DNA of 64,000 bases, from contig NZ_FOUX01000002.1 in NCBI RefSeq assembly GCF_900114995.1, forward strand, positions 62,001 to 126,000. The letters are read 5' to 3'. The notes beneath the pieces are model-generated. The model searched no databases. It was not told where the DNA came from and worked only from the letters and a program-made list of their open reading frames with translations. Shown piece after piece: positions 28,001 to 36,220 of this stretch. The first letter of the stretch is position 1; each line of letters opens with the position of its first letter. Made by a program: the position numbers and the translations under genes. Source of the stretch: Chitinophaga sp. YR627 (lineage in GTDB: Bacteria; Bacteroidota; Bacteroidia; Chitinophagales; Chitinophagaceae).

Positions 28001-28162
28001 AGCGCCTGGATAGATCGTACTGACCGTCACCGTTGGCACTTCTATTTTTGGAAGCAGGTTATAATTCAGTTTATTGTAGCTTATCAATCCGAAGAGGATA
28101 AGCACCGTAAATATCACGATGATCAGTAAAGGCCGTTTTACGGCAACTTCTGCTATTGACAT
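25043..28162 (-). CDS. RND efflux transporter, inner membrane permease (HAE1/AcrB type)
   Basis: The protein has 1039 residues, the usual AcrB length. It starts 'MSIAEVAVKRPLLIIVIFTVLILFG', with two large periplasmic loops and twelve transmembrane helices. The proton-relay acidic pair is seen in 'GILVDDSIVVLENIYRH' (about 400), and the second repeat carries 'GLVSKNAILIVDFTNQLKEEG'. It works by proton exchange to expel drugs or lipophilic compounds. It is last in a three-gene operon with the adaptor (14-bp gap) and the TolC-like protein. Confidence 0.95.
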   Translation of the reverse strand: MSIAEVAVKRPLLIIVIFTVLILFGLISYNKLNYNLLPKIEVPTVTVSTIYPGASASEVETSVTKKLEDVFAAIEGLDKINSTSQEGISQIVIQFKSGTNIDEAEANVQRKADQAINDLPDDADRPLVNKVNLEEAPVVRAGVTSNLTPAAMYEFVDKQLRPILQNVAGVGQVNIIGGDERQIQINVDQSKLWAYGLSISDVTNAVNNANQSFPAGSIETTEQQFTIQYDANVASVAQLRDLIVRQQPGKGSIYLRDVAEVVDATAKATAINHINGVPSIGIQIIKQSDANAVNVSRQVKAAFERIEGQYKNNQLKFIISTDQSTYTLRSADAVMEDLVLAVVIVGIVMLAFLHSFRSSMFVMVALPSSMIPTFIAMYLLGFSLNLMTLMALSLVVGILVDDSIVVLENIYRHLEMGSDRRTAALEGRNEIGFTAMAITLVDVVVFLPLAMSGGIIGAILREFSLVVVVSTLMSLFVSFTVTPMLASRFGRLEHLNPKSWWGKANLGFESLIDRTKESYARILVLMLRKKRWLLSGVIVLIIGSIMLLAKGFIGASFIPSGDQGELMINLELNPSSSIYQTNMLTQEVEKIIMKRPEVDKVFSSIGFISGGVAGSGNNANRAELTVTLKGADERDMTAEQFGIMIQRQLTAAVPGAKVTASPTSITGSGSQAPIQIAIKGLDLKAVRSIAEQYMKEVTSVAGTQFVQLSVKAPKQQIEVKLDREKMTLLGINATQVGGALQNAFSGNDNSKFKQNGNEYDILVSLDRYDRSNISDVRNLTFANTNGQRFVLSQFAEVKETMGESVLERSDRLNSITINSNVAGRPTGTVAEEIKKKVAGIKLPPGISVEYLGDVKNQGDAFSSLGLALITAILLVYLIMVALYESVIYPFVVLFSIPVALIGALLALALAMETLNIFSIIGVIMLLGLVSKNAILIVDFTNQLKEEGRSVNEALIEAGKERLRPILMTTLAMILGMLPIALATGAGSEIKNGMAWVIIGGLTSSMILTLFVVPAMYLIIERLKNRFQKKSTPDTRLSTT

Positions 28163-28176
28163 GAGCGATAATATTT

Positions 28177-29235
28177 TTATTTGGAGACACTGACAACACT
28201 GCCATCCTTTAAGTTAATCTGACCAGAGGTCACCACCTGTTCTCCCGGTTTTAATCCGCCAAGCACCTGTACCATACCATTCACATCTGCACCTGTCTGT
28301 ATTTTACGCTGATGTACAACGCTATCCTGTAATACATATACGGCAGCATCTTTCACACTTTCTGTCAGTGCTTCTCTTGGGATCACCAGTACCTGCTGTT
28401 CTGTTTTTCTGGAGAAATCGACATAGACAAATGTGCCTGATCTGAGCAGGGTTTCGTTGTCGTTGCCGATGAGGATCTCTACGAGATAGTTGTGTGTTTC
28501 ATCGGCCTGCGGACTGATAAAGCTGATCGTACCACTGAATGTTTTGCCGGGATAGACGTCAGTACTGATCTTCACTGGTTGTCCTTCCTTCACTTTATAT
28601 ACTTCAGCTTCTGTGAGGTTGACCTGTACTTTTGCACGGGAAAGATTGACGATAGAAGCGATCTCCGTGCCTGCATTTACAAACATGCCCTGTTCTACCT
28701 TCTTGGCAGCGATCACGCCACCAGTCGGCGCCAGAATAGCGGCATCCGAGATATTCTTCTTTGCCTGTTGCACCTGGTTCACGGCATTTTCATAGTCCTG
28801 TCTGATACCGTTTACCTTCTCCTGCGTAGCTGCCTTACCTGCCAGGAGTTCGGTATATACATTCAGGTCATTTTTCAGTTTTGCAGCGTTTGTCTCTGCC
28901 TTCTGCAATTCCAGTTGTGCGAGACGGGTATCTGTCACCGCCAGTACCTGTCCCTGTTTCACGTTATCACCCAGATCAAAGTTTACCTTTAACAGGGTAC
29001 CACCTGACATGGCCAGGGCTTTTGCTTCTTTAAACGGGGCAAGGTTACCCGTTTTGAGAATATTGATCTCCAATACCTGCTCTGCTACTGCTGTGACCTT
29101 TACAGGAATACGTACAGCGGCAACCGGGGCCGGATTATTCTTTTCATTCAGTTTACGCTTGTTAGCGGCCAGTTTAAACACGATCAGTGCAACGATCGCT
29201 ATGATGGCAATAATGGTAATATATCTGGTTTTCAT
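28177..29235 (-). CDS. RND efflux periplasmic adaptor (membrane fusion protein)
   Basis: The protein has 352 residues: one N-terminal anchor helix ('YITIIAIIAIVALIVFKLA'), a lipoyl-like half ('LKVNFDLGDNVKQGQVLAVTD'), an alpha hairpin (about 105-165), the second lipoyl half ('ILAPTGGVIAAKKVEQGMFVNAG') and beta-barrel and membrane-proximal domains ('VQVNLTEAEVYKVKEGQPVKI'). It links the permease to the outer membrane channel. The gap to the TolC-like gene is 8 bp. Confidence 0.93.
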   Translation of the reverse strand: MKTRYITIIAIIAIVALIVFKLAANKRKLNEKNNPAPVAAVRIPVKVTAVAEQVLEINILKTGNLAPFKEAKALAMSGGTLLKVNFDLGDNVKQGQVLAVTDTRLAQLELQKAETNAAKLKNDLNVYTELLAGKAATQEKVNGIRQDYENAVNQVQQAKKNISDAAILAPTGGVIAAKKVEQGMFVNAGTEIASIVNLSRAKVQVNLTEAEVYKVKEGQPVKISTDVYPGKTFSGTISFISPQADETHNYLVEILIGNDNETLLRSGTFVYVDFSRKTEQQVLVIPREALTESVKDAAVYVLQDSVVHQRKIQTGADVNGMVQVLGGLKPGEQVVTSGQINLKDGSVVSVSK

Positions 29236-29243
29236 GTGCTGAT

Positions 29244-30581
29244 TTATAAAGCCGTATAAAAAGTCTTCAGGGTGCCCGCAGTCTTCTCCAGTTCGAGTCT
29301 GGCAAGAATGAGGTTGTAAAGGGAGCTGAGATAATTATTCTGCGCTTCCTTTACCGAGTTCTGTGCATTGATCCAATCGGTCATATCGGTGGTACCCTTT
29401 TCATATTGCAGGTTGGTCACGTCAAATACTGACTGGGCGAGGTCTATGTTCCGGCGGTTGTTCTCCACATTGCTCTGTTCCTTCATCATCTTTGTCCGCG
29501 CGTTCTCATATTCCAGTTCATACTTCCCTTCATCCAGTTTCAGTTTCTCCACCGCGTTCAGGTGTTTATATTTCGCCTGGTTATACTGTGCATTGCGTTT
29601 AAAGAAATCCAGCAAAGGGAAACTGAGTTTTAATCCGATAGCGGAATAAGTGCTCATCGTAGAAAATGACTGATTCAGCTTATCCCCAAAACCAACGGCG
29701 CCATAACGGGCATAGGCCGTCAGACGGGGATAAATACCGGCTTTAATACGCCGCTGATCGATATCCAGTAATGAAGCATTTACCTGTGACAGCTGATAGT
29801 CTGTACGGTTGTAGGCAGAGAAGTTTTTGTCTTCTGCCAGTACCGGCGCTACGACGCGCAGGTTCCCTTCTGCCGCACTGCTATCTACCTGGATCGGGTC
29901 TTTGATCGGATAGCCCATTTCATACTTCAGCTGGTTCTCCGACAAAGTGATGTTGCTTTCTGCTACCACAATCTGAGACACGGCATTGTTATAGTCCACC
30001 GTGACTTTATCCAGCTCCTTTTGCAGCACAGTGCCTTTATTAACACGCTGTGCAGTCACATTCATCTGCTGCCGGTATTTCTCCTGGTTGCTCTTCAGCA
30101 TGCCCAGTTGTTCCCGGTAGATGAAGATCTGGTAGTAGGCGTTTGTGATGTTGTAAATAATAGTTTCCTCGCTCTTCTTTTGATTGAGCGTTGCCTGTTG
30201 TACGTTATACTTATTGGCTTTCAGTCCGACGATCAGTGACTGGTCAAAGATCGTCTGGTCCAGCTGGGCTGATCCGTTAGAATTGAACTTTTTAGTGAAG
30301 GCCACACGGATGTCGTCGGGTCCGAAGATACCAGCCGGGATAACCGTTTCCTGTACTTTCAGGTTGTCATCCAGGGAGCCATTCAGACTAACGGAAGGCA
30401 GATAGGCGGCGAGCGCTTCTTTGGCCTGTGCATCGGCAGCTTTCTTTTCATTGTCGTAGATGACGTTGTTACGGTTATTCTTCATACCGTACTCAATGCA
30501 GCTACGTAATGTCCAGACCGACTGTGCGAAGAGTCCGGAGGGCAGTAATGCAAGTGTTGCTAATAATAGTCTTTTATTCAT
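29244..30581 (-). CDS. TolC family outer membrane efflux protein
   Basis: The protein has 445 residues with a signal peptide ('MNKRLLLATLALLPSGLFAQ'). It shows the two long coiled-coil repeats of the TolC/OEP family, for example 'YEQ'-type helices around 'YNVQQATLNQKKSEETIIYNITNAYYQIFIYREQ' and 'NVENNRRNIDLAQSVFDVTNLQYEKGTTDMTDWINAQ'. It is first in the RND operon. The 171-bp region upstream carries a LytTR-type direct repeat (30713-30743), so the operon is probably controlled by the LytTR regulator encoded next to it. Confidence 0.93.
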   Translation of the reverse strand: MNKRLLLATLALLPSGLFAQSVWTLRSCIEYGMKNNRNNVIYDNEKKAADAQAKEALAAYLPSVSLNGSLDDNLKVQETVIPAGIFGPDDIRVAFTKKFNSNGSAQLDQTIFDQSLIVGLKANKYNVQQATLNQKKSEETIIYNITNAYYQIFIYREQLGMLKSNQEKYRQQMNVTAQRVNKGTVLQKELDKVTVDYNNAVSQIVVAESNITLSENQLKYEMGYPIKDPIQVDSSAAEGNLRVVAPVLAEDKNFSAYNRTDYQLSQVNASLLDIDQRRIKAGIYPRLTAYARYGAVGFGDKLNQSFSTMSTYSAIGLKLSFPLLDFFKRNAQYNQAKYKHLNAVEKLKLDEGKYELEYENARTKMMKEQSNVENNRRNIDLAQSVFDVTNLQYEKGTTDMTDWINAQNSVKEAQNNYLSSLYNLILARLELEKTAGTLKTFYTAL

Positions 30582-30712
30582 ATATCAACTAAGAGATCCA
30601 TAAAGTCCGTTCCGGCGGCCTCTTTACAGGCGCCGGTCAGTAATTGACAGCAAAGCTAGATGATACCCCGGTGCGCTTTTTTTATATTCTTATGAGCGAC
30701 ACAGATGGGGTT

Positions 30713-30743
30713 ATGAAATGACCAAAATCACAAACGAAATGCC
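30713..30743. promoter_or_regulatory. LytTR-type direct repeat upstream of the RND operon
   Basis: TGAAATGAC (30714-30722) and CGAAATGCC (30735-30743) share GAAATG at exactly 21-bp spacing, two helical turns. LytTR proteins bind paired 9-bp direct repeats with about 12 bp between. The same core and spacing occurs at 32567-32595. The site lies 133-160 bp upstream of the TolC-like start. Confidence 0.6.
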
Positions 30744-30752
30744 AGGCGGGAA

Positions 30753-31511
30753 TTACTGTTCTACCCAGCGGAGGAAATCCTGGGCTTTGAGACGGCTGAT
30801 GATGATCTTATCCGGCGTCTGGCAGGTGGTTTTTACGATGAGTCTGCGGTTGAAGTAATGCTCGATATCCTGGACAATATTCCTGTTGATGATGAACTGT
30901 CTGTTAGCCTTGAAAAAGACCTGTGGGTTCAGCATCTCTTCCAGTTGTTCTATAGTGTAGGGAACGGTATATTCCGGCCCTTCGGTGGTGTAGATCCTGA
31001 CGATACCATTGGATGTGTATACGAAGCATATACTCCCGACCTTAACAGGAACGATCTTTTCCCGGTAGTAGATCAGAATGGACTGTTTGTAGTTGTTATC
31101 CAGCTGATTGACCGCCTTACTTAAATTGGTAGCATATGCGCCGGCGGAGAAGTGCTCCCGGATACGGTTATACTTTTGTAAGCTACGCTCCAGCATACTC
31201 TCCTCGATGGGCTTGAGCAGGTAATCAATACTGTTTGATTCGAAGGCATTGATTGCGTACTGGTCGAATGCGGTGGAGAAGATCACGGGGACATTGATCT
31301 GTACTTCTTTAAAGATATCAAAGCTCAGTCCGTCTCCCAGCTGGATATCCGAGAATATAAGATCGGGCGTCGGGTTCTCCCGAAACCATGCGATAGCAGT
31401 CGCCACAGAGGGTAAGATAGCCATTACATTGATCTCCTGATCGATGTTTTCCAGCATAGACTTCAACTCAATCGCTGTTCTACGTTCGTCTTCAATTATG
31501 ATTACGTTCAT
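30753..31511 (-). CDS. LytTR family response regulator
   Basis: The protein has 252 residues: a receiver domain (1-120; 'IEDERR' acidic pocket, phosphoacceptor Asp in 'LIFSDIQLGDG' near residue 58, Lys in 'YLLKPIEES') and a C-terminal LytTR DNA-binding domain (about 150-250; 'FFKANRQFIINRNIVQDIEHYFNRRLIV'). It overlaps the sensor kinase gene by 20 bp, so the two are coupled. Its likely targets are the RND operon downstream and its own promoter, from the matching direct repeats (inference). Confidence 0.93.
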   Translation of the reverse strand: MNVIIIEDERRTAIELKSMLENIDQEINVMAILPSVATAIAWFRENPTPDLIFSDIQLGDGLSFDIFKEVQINVPVIFSTAFDQYAINAFESNSIDYLLKPIEESMLERSLQKYNRIREHFSAGAYATNLSKAVNQLDNNYKQSILIYYREKIVPVKVGSICFVYTSNGIVRIYTTEGPEYTVPYTIEQLEEMLNPQVFFKANRQFIINRNIVQDIEHYFNRRLIVKTTCQTPDKIIISRLKAQDFLRWVEQ

Positions 31512-32520
31512 TGCTGATTAAAGGTAAACTGACTGTAAAGGTTTCCGGGGTGTTGTTCACCCTGATATCTTTGTTAAAGAGTAGCTGGTACCTGTCTTTG
31601 ATATTCTGCAATCCCAGACCGGTGCTTTCTGTTGTTACTTTTTTGGGACGACAGTTATTAGCGACCTCTAATTCTCCTTTACTGTTAACAGACAGGTGAA
31701 TATGCAAAGGTGCTTCCGGCGATAATACGTTATGCTTGATGGCATTTTCCAGCAGCAATTGCAGTGATAGAGGCGGTATGAGGCAGTCCAGATAGCGGTC
31801 GGGCACCTCTATATTCACGTCCAGGGCTGTTTCAAAGCGCTGGTGCAGGATATAGAGATAGGAATGGATAAAAGAAAGCTCTTCCGACAGGGAGGTCACA
31901 TGGTGCTCGTTATAATTGAGCAGGTAACGGTATACATGTGCCAGCTGTACCACGAATTTCTTGGTATCTGTGTCGGCTGCGATATTCTTTAAAGTACTGA
32001 GTGAGTTAAACAGAAAGTGAGGGCTGATCTGTTGTTGTAAGGATATCAGCTGTGCATGAAGATGTGCCTGCTTGAGGTGCTCATTCTCCAGCTGTGTCTT
32101 TTGCAGAATGTTGTTGGTGTAGACGATGTCGAAAACGATAAAACAGATCATGCTCAGGTAAAAGCCTGCCATCAGTCTTCTGAGGAAATCTGCAAAGGTA
32201 TCTCCTGTCATGGCCTCACGTGGCGGCACGAGTCCCGGCGGCAGATACTGATCGTAATAGTATATGATCCCCAGAGCAATCACCATTGCTGTTGTAATAC
32301 TGAAAATGATCCTTATTCTGTTGTGTATAGGTAATTTCAGGTTCCTGAAAAAGGCATGCACAAACCAACAGGAAGAAATCAGAAAAGTGATTGACAGGAC
32401 ATGTCCGATCACTTGTCCAATGCTCCATAGCCTGACTTCCCCCAGCCTTATAACAAATGTACTACCGGCGAGTATACCGATAAGGATAAAGCACCATTTA
32501 AAGTGGTATGACCTGAACAT
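31492..32520 (-). CDS. LytS-type sensor histidine kinase
   Basis: The protein has 342 residues. The first 140 hold about four hydrophobic helices with little outside the membrane, then a His_kinase (LytS) domain with 'QQQISPHFLFNSLSTLKNIA' (phosphoacceptor His near 181) and an ATPase part with 'LLLENAIKHNVL' (N-box) and 'STGLGLQNIKDRY' (G-box). It should sense a membrane-associated signal and phosphorylate the LytTR regulator encoded just after it. Confidence 0.92.
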   Translation of the reverse strand: MFRSYHFKWCFILIGILAGSTFVIRLGEVRLWSIGQVIGHVLSITFLISSCWFVHAFFRNLKLPIHNRIRIIFSITTAMVIALGIIYYYDQYLPPGLVPPREAMTGDTFADFLRRLMAGFYLSMICFIVFDIVYTNNILQKTQLENEHLKQAHLHAQLISLQQQISPHFLFNSLSTLKNIAADTDTKKFVVQLAHVYRYLLNYNEHHVTSLSEELSFIHSYLYILHQRFETALDVNIEVPDRYLDCLIPPLSLQLLLENAIKHNVLSPEAPLHIHLSVNSKGELEVANNCRPKKVTTESTGLGLQNIKDRYQLLFNKDIRVNNTPETFTVSLPLISNERNHN

Positions 32521-32565
32521 GCTGCAAATGTACGCATTAGGAGGGCCTGAGGGCCCTTAAATGAC

Positions 32566-32597
32566 CCGAAATGGACAATTTAAGGCCTGAAATGGCA
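32566..32597. promoter_or_regulatory. LytTR-type direct repeat in the divergent LytS/TlpA promoter region
   Basis: CGAAATGG (32567-32574) and TGAAATGG (32588-32595) lie 21 bp apart. A third copy in the other orientation, TGTCCATTT (32615-32623), mirrors AAATGGACA (32569-32577), and AGGCCTGA (32583-32590) mirrors TCAGGCCT (32629-32636). The region lies between two divergent genes (starts 32520 and 32686), so one regulator could control both. Confidence 0.6.
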
Positions 32598-32685
32598 AGA
32601 ATTCACATTCATACTGTCCATTTGCACATCAGGCCTGTGCCCTTCCCTGGTTGTCTTTTAGTTTTACATCCAATTCAATAACACC

Positions 32686-33960
32686 ATGAAATTTATCAGC
32701 ACATTATTCATCAGCATACAACTCCTGGCGGGATGGCACGTCCATGCACAGCAGAGGAATTTCCTTAACGCCCGTATCAGTAATATGACAAAGGAAACTA
32801 AGCCTGAAAAAAATGTAAAAGCCATGTCTGTCCTTATAAAAGATTTCAGGCTTGATACTGTTAAAGATGCGGAAGATATCGATATTATGAAAGGGATAAC
32901 TGCATTGACCTTCCTTCATGCCAGGAACTTTACTCAATTTGAAAACTATATCAACCAGATAAAGAATCAATTCAACCAGACCTCTTATCTGAATATGGCT
33001 GCTAATGAACTCATCAGCCATAAAACGAGTCTGGCTTATGCGGAACTAATTGCCCGTAGGACAATTGATTTATACCATTCTTTTAAAGACGATCCTTCTG
33101 CGAGGCCAACAGATTTTCCCTTACAATCCTGGAGCCGGTTTATGTCTATGGCCCAATATCCTTATTATCTCTCTTATGCACAGATACTTCATATGACCGG
33201 GAAGGATACTATGGCCTTCAGTTATATAGAAAAAGCATTTAGTTATTTACCCCCGGACATGGCAGATCAGTCTTCTGCCGAGTTATATGCGATTCTGTCA
33301 GCAGCAAATGGACACGCCGACAAGTCGTATGATATATTGCTCAGAAGCGTATCAACGGGAAATGCGAGTCTGAATATGCAAGAACAACTCATGAGACTGT
33401 TGGTTATAAGAACGGGCAATGCAGATCAGGCATCTCATTTCATGGACTCCCTTCAGCAAAATATAGTACGTGCCTATAAACAGGAGCTGATGGCCAAAAT
33501 GCTTACTGATATAACGGCACCAGCGTTCAGCCTCACCGATACTAAAGGTAATCGTATCTATCTTGCTAACATGAAGGGCAATATCGTCGTACTCGATTTC
33601 TGGGCCACCTGGTGCGCGCCCTGTCAAGCTGCGATGCCGGCAATGGAGCAATTGAAAAAAAAGCACCCCGAAGTGAACTGGTACTATATAGCAACCATGG
33701 AAAAAGGAGCAGCTGCGAGCAGCAGGATAAACCAATACATTAAAAAACATGCGCAACCAGCCAACACACTGATAGATATTCCTGTCCCGGACGATTCCGG
33801 TATGTTTGAAACAGCTGCTGCCTATCACGTGAAAGCCATCCCATTCAGAGCTGTCATTGACAAAAACGGCATGCTGCGGTTCATCTCTGAAGGATATACT
33901 TCGGACGCAGCGCTGATCAACGAAATGGAAGCCATGATCGATATCGCCAAAGAGCAATAA
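32686..33960 (+). CDS. Exported TlpA-like thioredoxin-fold protein
   Basis: The protein has 424 residues: a signal peptide ('MKFISTLFISIQLLAGWHVHAQ'), a helical tetratricopeptide-like region (about 40-270) and a C-terminal thioredoxin domain with 'FWATWCAPCQAAMPAMEQL', active-site CAPC near residue 310, and the cis-proline segment 'VKAIPFRAVID'. It is a periplasmic thiol-disulfide protein of the TlpA/ResA type. It opens a run with a second LytS/LytTR pair (56-bp gap) and is divergent from the first pair. Confidence 0.9.
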   Translation: MKFISTLFISIQLLAGWHVHAQQRNFLNARISNMTKETKPEKNVKAMSVLIKDFRLDTVKDAEDIDIMKGITALTFLHARNFTQFENYINQIKNQFNQTSYLNMAANELISHKTSLAYAELIARRTIDLYHSFKDDPSARPTDFPLQSWSRFMSMAQYPYYLSYAQILHMTGKDTMAFSYIEKAFSYLPPDMADQSSAELYAILSAANGHADKSYDILLRSVSTGNASLNMQEQLMRLLVIRTGNADQASHFMDSLQQNIVRAYKQELMAKMLTDITAPAFSLTDTKGNRIYLANMKGNIVVLDFWATWCAPCQAAMPAMEQLKKKHPEVNWYYIATMEKGAAASSRINQYIKKHAQPANTLIDIPVPDDSGMFETAAAYHVKAIPFRAVIDKNGMLRFISEGYTSDAALINEMEAMIDIAKEQ

Positions 33961-34016
33961 AACAACTCCCCAATAAATAATATTATATTGAGTAACCTGA
34001 ATAGCATCATTCTATT

Positions 34017-35471
34017 ATGATCAAGCCCATACACAAAGCAAGCATCTTTCTTATCCTGATATATCTGCTCTGTCTGCAATCGGCAGCGGCTCAGCCTTCA
34101 AAGACGCAGCATTTAACACACTTCCGTATCGTTAGTGCCGGGTTACTCTCCGGCCGGACAGAAAAATCGCCAGATCAGCGACAGGTACAGTTGTACACTG
34201 CCGGAGGGTTTATTAACATTCTGCCAGACAGCACGTTCAGCCCATCATCATCCCGGTATTACTTCCGTTTATACAATACGAAAAATAAAGCCGATTCAAG
34301 TGTAAAGATTTCAGGAGGCAAAAGCATACAGGTATATCTGAATATTGGCCAGGAATACGTTATTACCCTCTACGATCAGCAAACAGATTCCATGATCACC
34401 CGCTGTCGTATAAAAAGAATACAAGTGATACCGGAGCTCATGCTCTACAGCAGGCAGAAGGAACATGTACTTTCTACACGCATTGCTGCAAAGCCTGATA
34501 AACCGGCTGAAATCAAGGTCAGACCGGGAACAATGACCACTATCGGACCAGCAGGAATCCCTGCATTTGATAGTACAGAAATAGAGTATGTGCTGACAGA
34601 CCTTAAAAGAAAAAAGTCATTAAACATCGTCAGCAGTAACGGGTTTGGACCTGCTCATCTTGAAAACAACAGATCCTATCAACTATCATTCAGGTATACG
34701 CTTCAGCGGGAAACCACCGCTATCTGTTATATCACCGTACAGCCATACTGGTATCAGTCTCCGTATCTGTATATGTTGTTTAGCATACTGATGGCAGCCG
34801 TTATTTTTATTGCTATACTAACAATTTATAAAAAGCAACTCCGCTCTTCAAAAGCAGCGCAGGACAAACTGGAAGACGCGGCTATCAAACTACAATCGTT
34901 ATTAAATCCACACTTCACCTTTAATGCGCTGAGCACCATTCAGGGTCTGATGAATACAGGCCGTATCGATGAAGCAAATCTATATTTACAGGAGTTTAGT
35001 TCCTTACTGAGAAAGGCTTTATCCAAAAGTCAGCAGGTGCTCAATACACTGGACCAGGAACTGGATATGATGCGCCTGTATATCGGGTTAGAAGCTTTAA
35101 GATTTAACTTCAACTGGCAGATAGAAGTAGCTGACTCCTTACATCCTGCAGATATTGAGATACCCACACTCCTGCTCCAGCCATTGATAGAGAATGCCAT
35201 CAAGCATGGTGTAGCTGGCACTGGTGATAAGGGGCAACTCCGTATTATCTGTAAAGCAGGAGATAAAAAGGATAGCCTCGTCATTATCATCAGCGATAAT
35301 GGTACCTGGAAAGAAACAAGGTCTGAAACGGGTTATGGTCTGCGGTTAACAGAGGCCCGGATACACACTGCCAATAAACTATTCCATCGTACACAGTCAA
35401 TAAGTCTTACTTTTAATAAGCAATCAGGTACAGCGGCTGTTTTAACCTTTTACAACTGGATAAATCAATGA
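34017..35471 (+). CDS. LytS-type histidine kinase with exported sensor domain
   Basis: The protein has 484 residues: a signal peptide or first helix ('ASIFLILIYLLCLQSAAAQ'), a periplasmic domain of about 220 residues with no family I recognise, one transmembrane helix (about 248-270, 'YMLFSILMAAVIFIAILTIY') and a LytS kinase ('LLNPHFTFNALSTIQGLMN', His near 299; N-box 'LLQPLIENAIKHGVAG'). It overlaps the response regulator gene by 4 bp. The periplasmic domain may read the redox or envelope state related to the TlpA protein (inference). Confidence 0.9.
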   Translation: MIKPIHKASIFLILIYLLCLQSAAAQPSKTQHLTHFRIVSAGLLSGRTEKSPDQRQVQLYTAGGFINILPDSTFSPSSSRYYFRLYNTKNKADSSVKISGGKSIQVYLNIGQEYVITLYDQQTDSMITRCRIKRIQVIPELMLYSRQKEHVLSTRIAAKPDKPAEIKVRPGTMTTIGPAGIPAFDSTEIEYVLTDLKRKKSLNIVSSNGFGPAHLENNRSYQLSFRYTLQRETTAICYITVQPYWYQSPYLYMLFSILMAAVIFIAILTIYKKQLRSSKAAQDKLEDAAIKLQSLLNPHFTFNALSTIQGLMNTGRIDEANLYLQEFSSLLRKALSKSQQVLNTLDQELDMMRLYIGLEALRFNFNWQIEVADSLHPADIEIPTLLLQPLIENAIKHGVAGTGDKGQLRIICKAGDKKDSLVIIISDNGTWKETRSETGYGLRLTEARIHTANKLFHRTQSISLTFNKQSGTAAVLTFYNWINQ

Positions 35472-36220
35472 TCACTGCCATCATCGTAGATGACGAAATC
35501 ATCAATATTAACAATCTGCAGGCTTTACTTAACAAACATTGTCAAAACATTACCGTGACCGGATCGGCTATGAATGCGGCAGCGGCAAGAAAAGCGATCA
35601 TGCAGCTAAAGCCGGACGTCGTCTTTCTGGATATCGAGATGCCGGAGGAAAATGGTTTTGATCTGTTACGGTCTATTAAAGACATTAACTTTGAGGTTGT
35701 GTTTGTGACGGCTTACGACACCTATGGTATTATGGCGGTAAAGTTCTCTGCGCTGGACTACCTGTTGAAGCCTATCAATATTGAAGAACTAAAGATCACC
35801 GTTAGTAAAATAGAGCAATCTGTCAGTAACAAAAACCAACCACTGCGACTGGACAATCTGCTGCATTTACTGGAGCAGCAACAGCCGGATGCATACCAGA
35901 AAATTGCCCTGCCGACGCAAAAAGAGACGTTCTTTGTACCCGTAAAGGAGATCATCCGGTGTGAGTCATCCAACAACTATACGACCTTTTTTCTTTCCAA
36001 TGGCAGTGAACATCTGATATCAAAACCCCTGTATGAATATGAAGAGTTATTAAGCCCATATGGGTTTATCCGCTGTCATCAGTCACACCTGGTGAACCGT
36101 ATGCATGTAACAAGCCTACTGAATGAAGACGCAGGTTATCTGATCATGCAGCATACAGCAAAGAAGATCCCTATTGCGAAGCAAAGAAAGAATCTGGTAA
36201 AATCCTTACTTCGTATTTAG
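35468..36220 (+). CDS. LytTR family response regulator
   Basis: The protein has 250 residues: a receiver domain (phosphoacceptor Asp in 'VVFLDIEMPEENG' near 56; 'TAYDTYGIMAVKFSALDYLLKPI') and a C-terminal LytTR domain ('FVPVKEIIRCESSNNYTTFFLSNG', 'FIRCHQSHLVNRMHV'). It is coupled to the kinase by a 4-bp overlap. Its stop overlaps by 4 bp that of the convergent AraC gene. Confidence 0.93.
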   Translation: MITAIIVDDEIININNLQALLNKHCQNITVTGSAMNAAAARKAIMQLKPDVVFLDIEMPEENGFDLLRSIKDINFEVVFVTAYDTYGIMAVKFSALDYLLKPINIEELKITVSKIEQSVSNKNQPLRLDNLLHLLEQQQPDAYQKIALPTQKETFFVPVKEIIRCESSNNYTTFFLSNGSEHLISKPLYEYEELLSPYGFIRCHQSHLVNRMHVTSLLNEDAGYLIMQHTAKKIPIAKQRKNLVKSLLRI

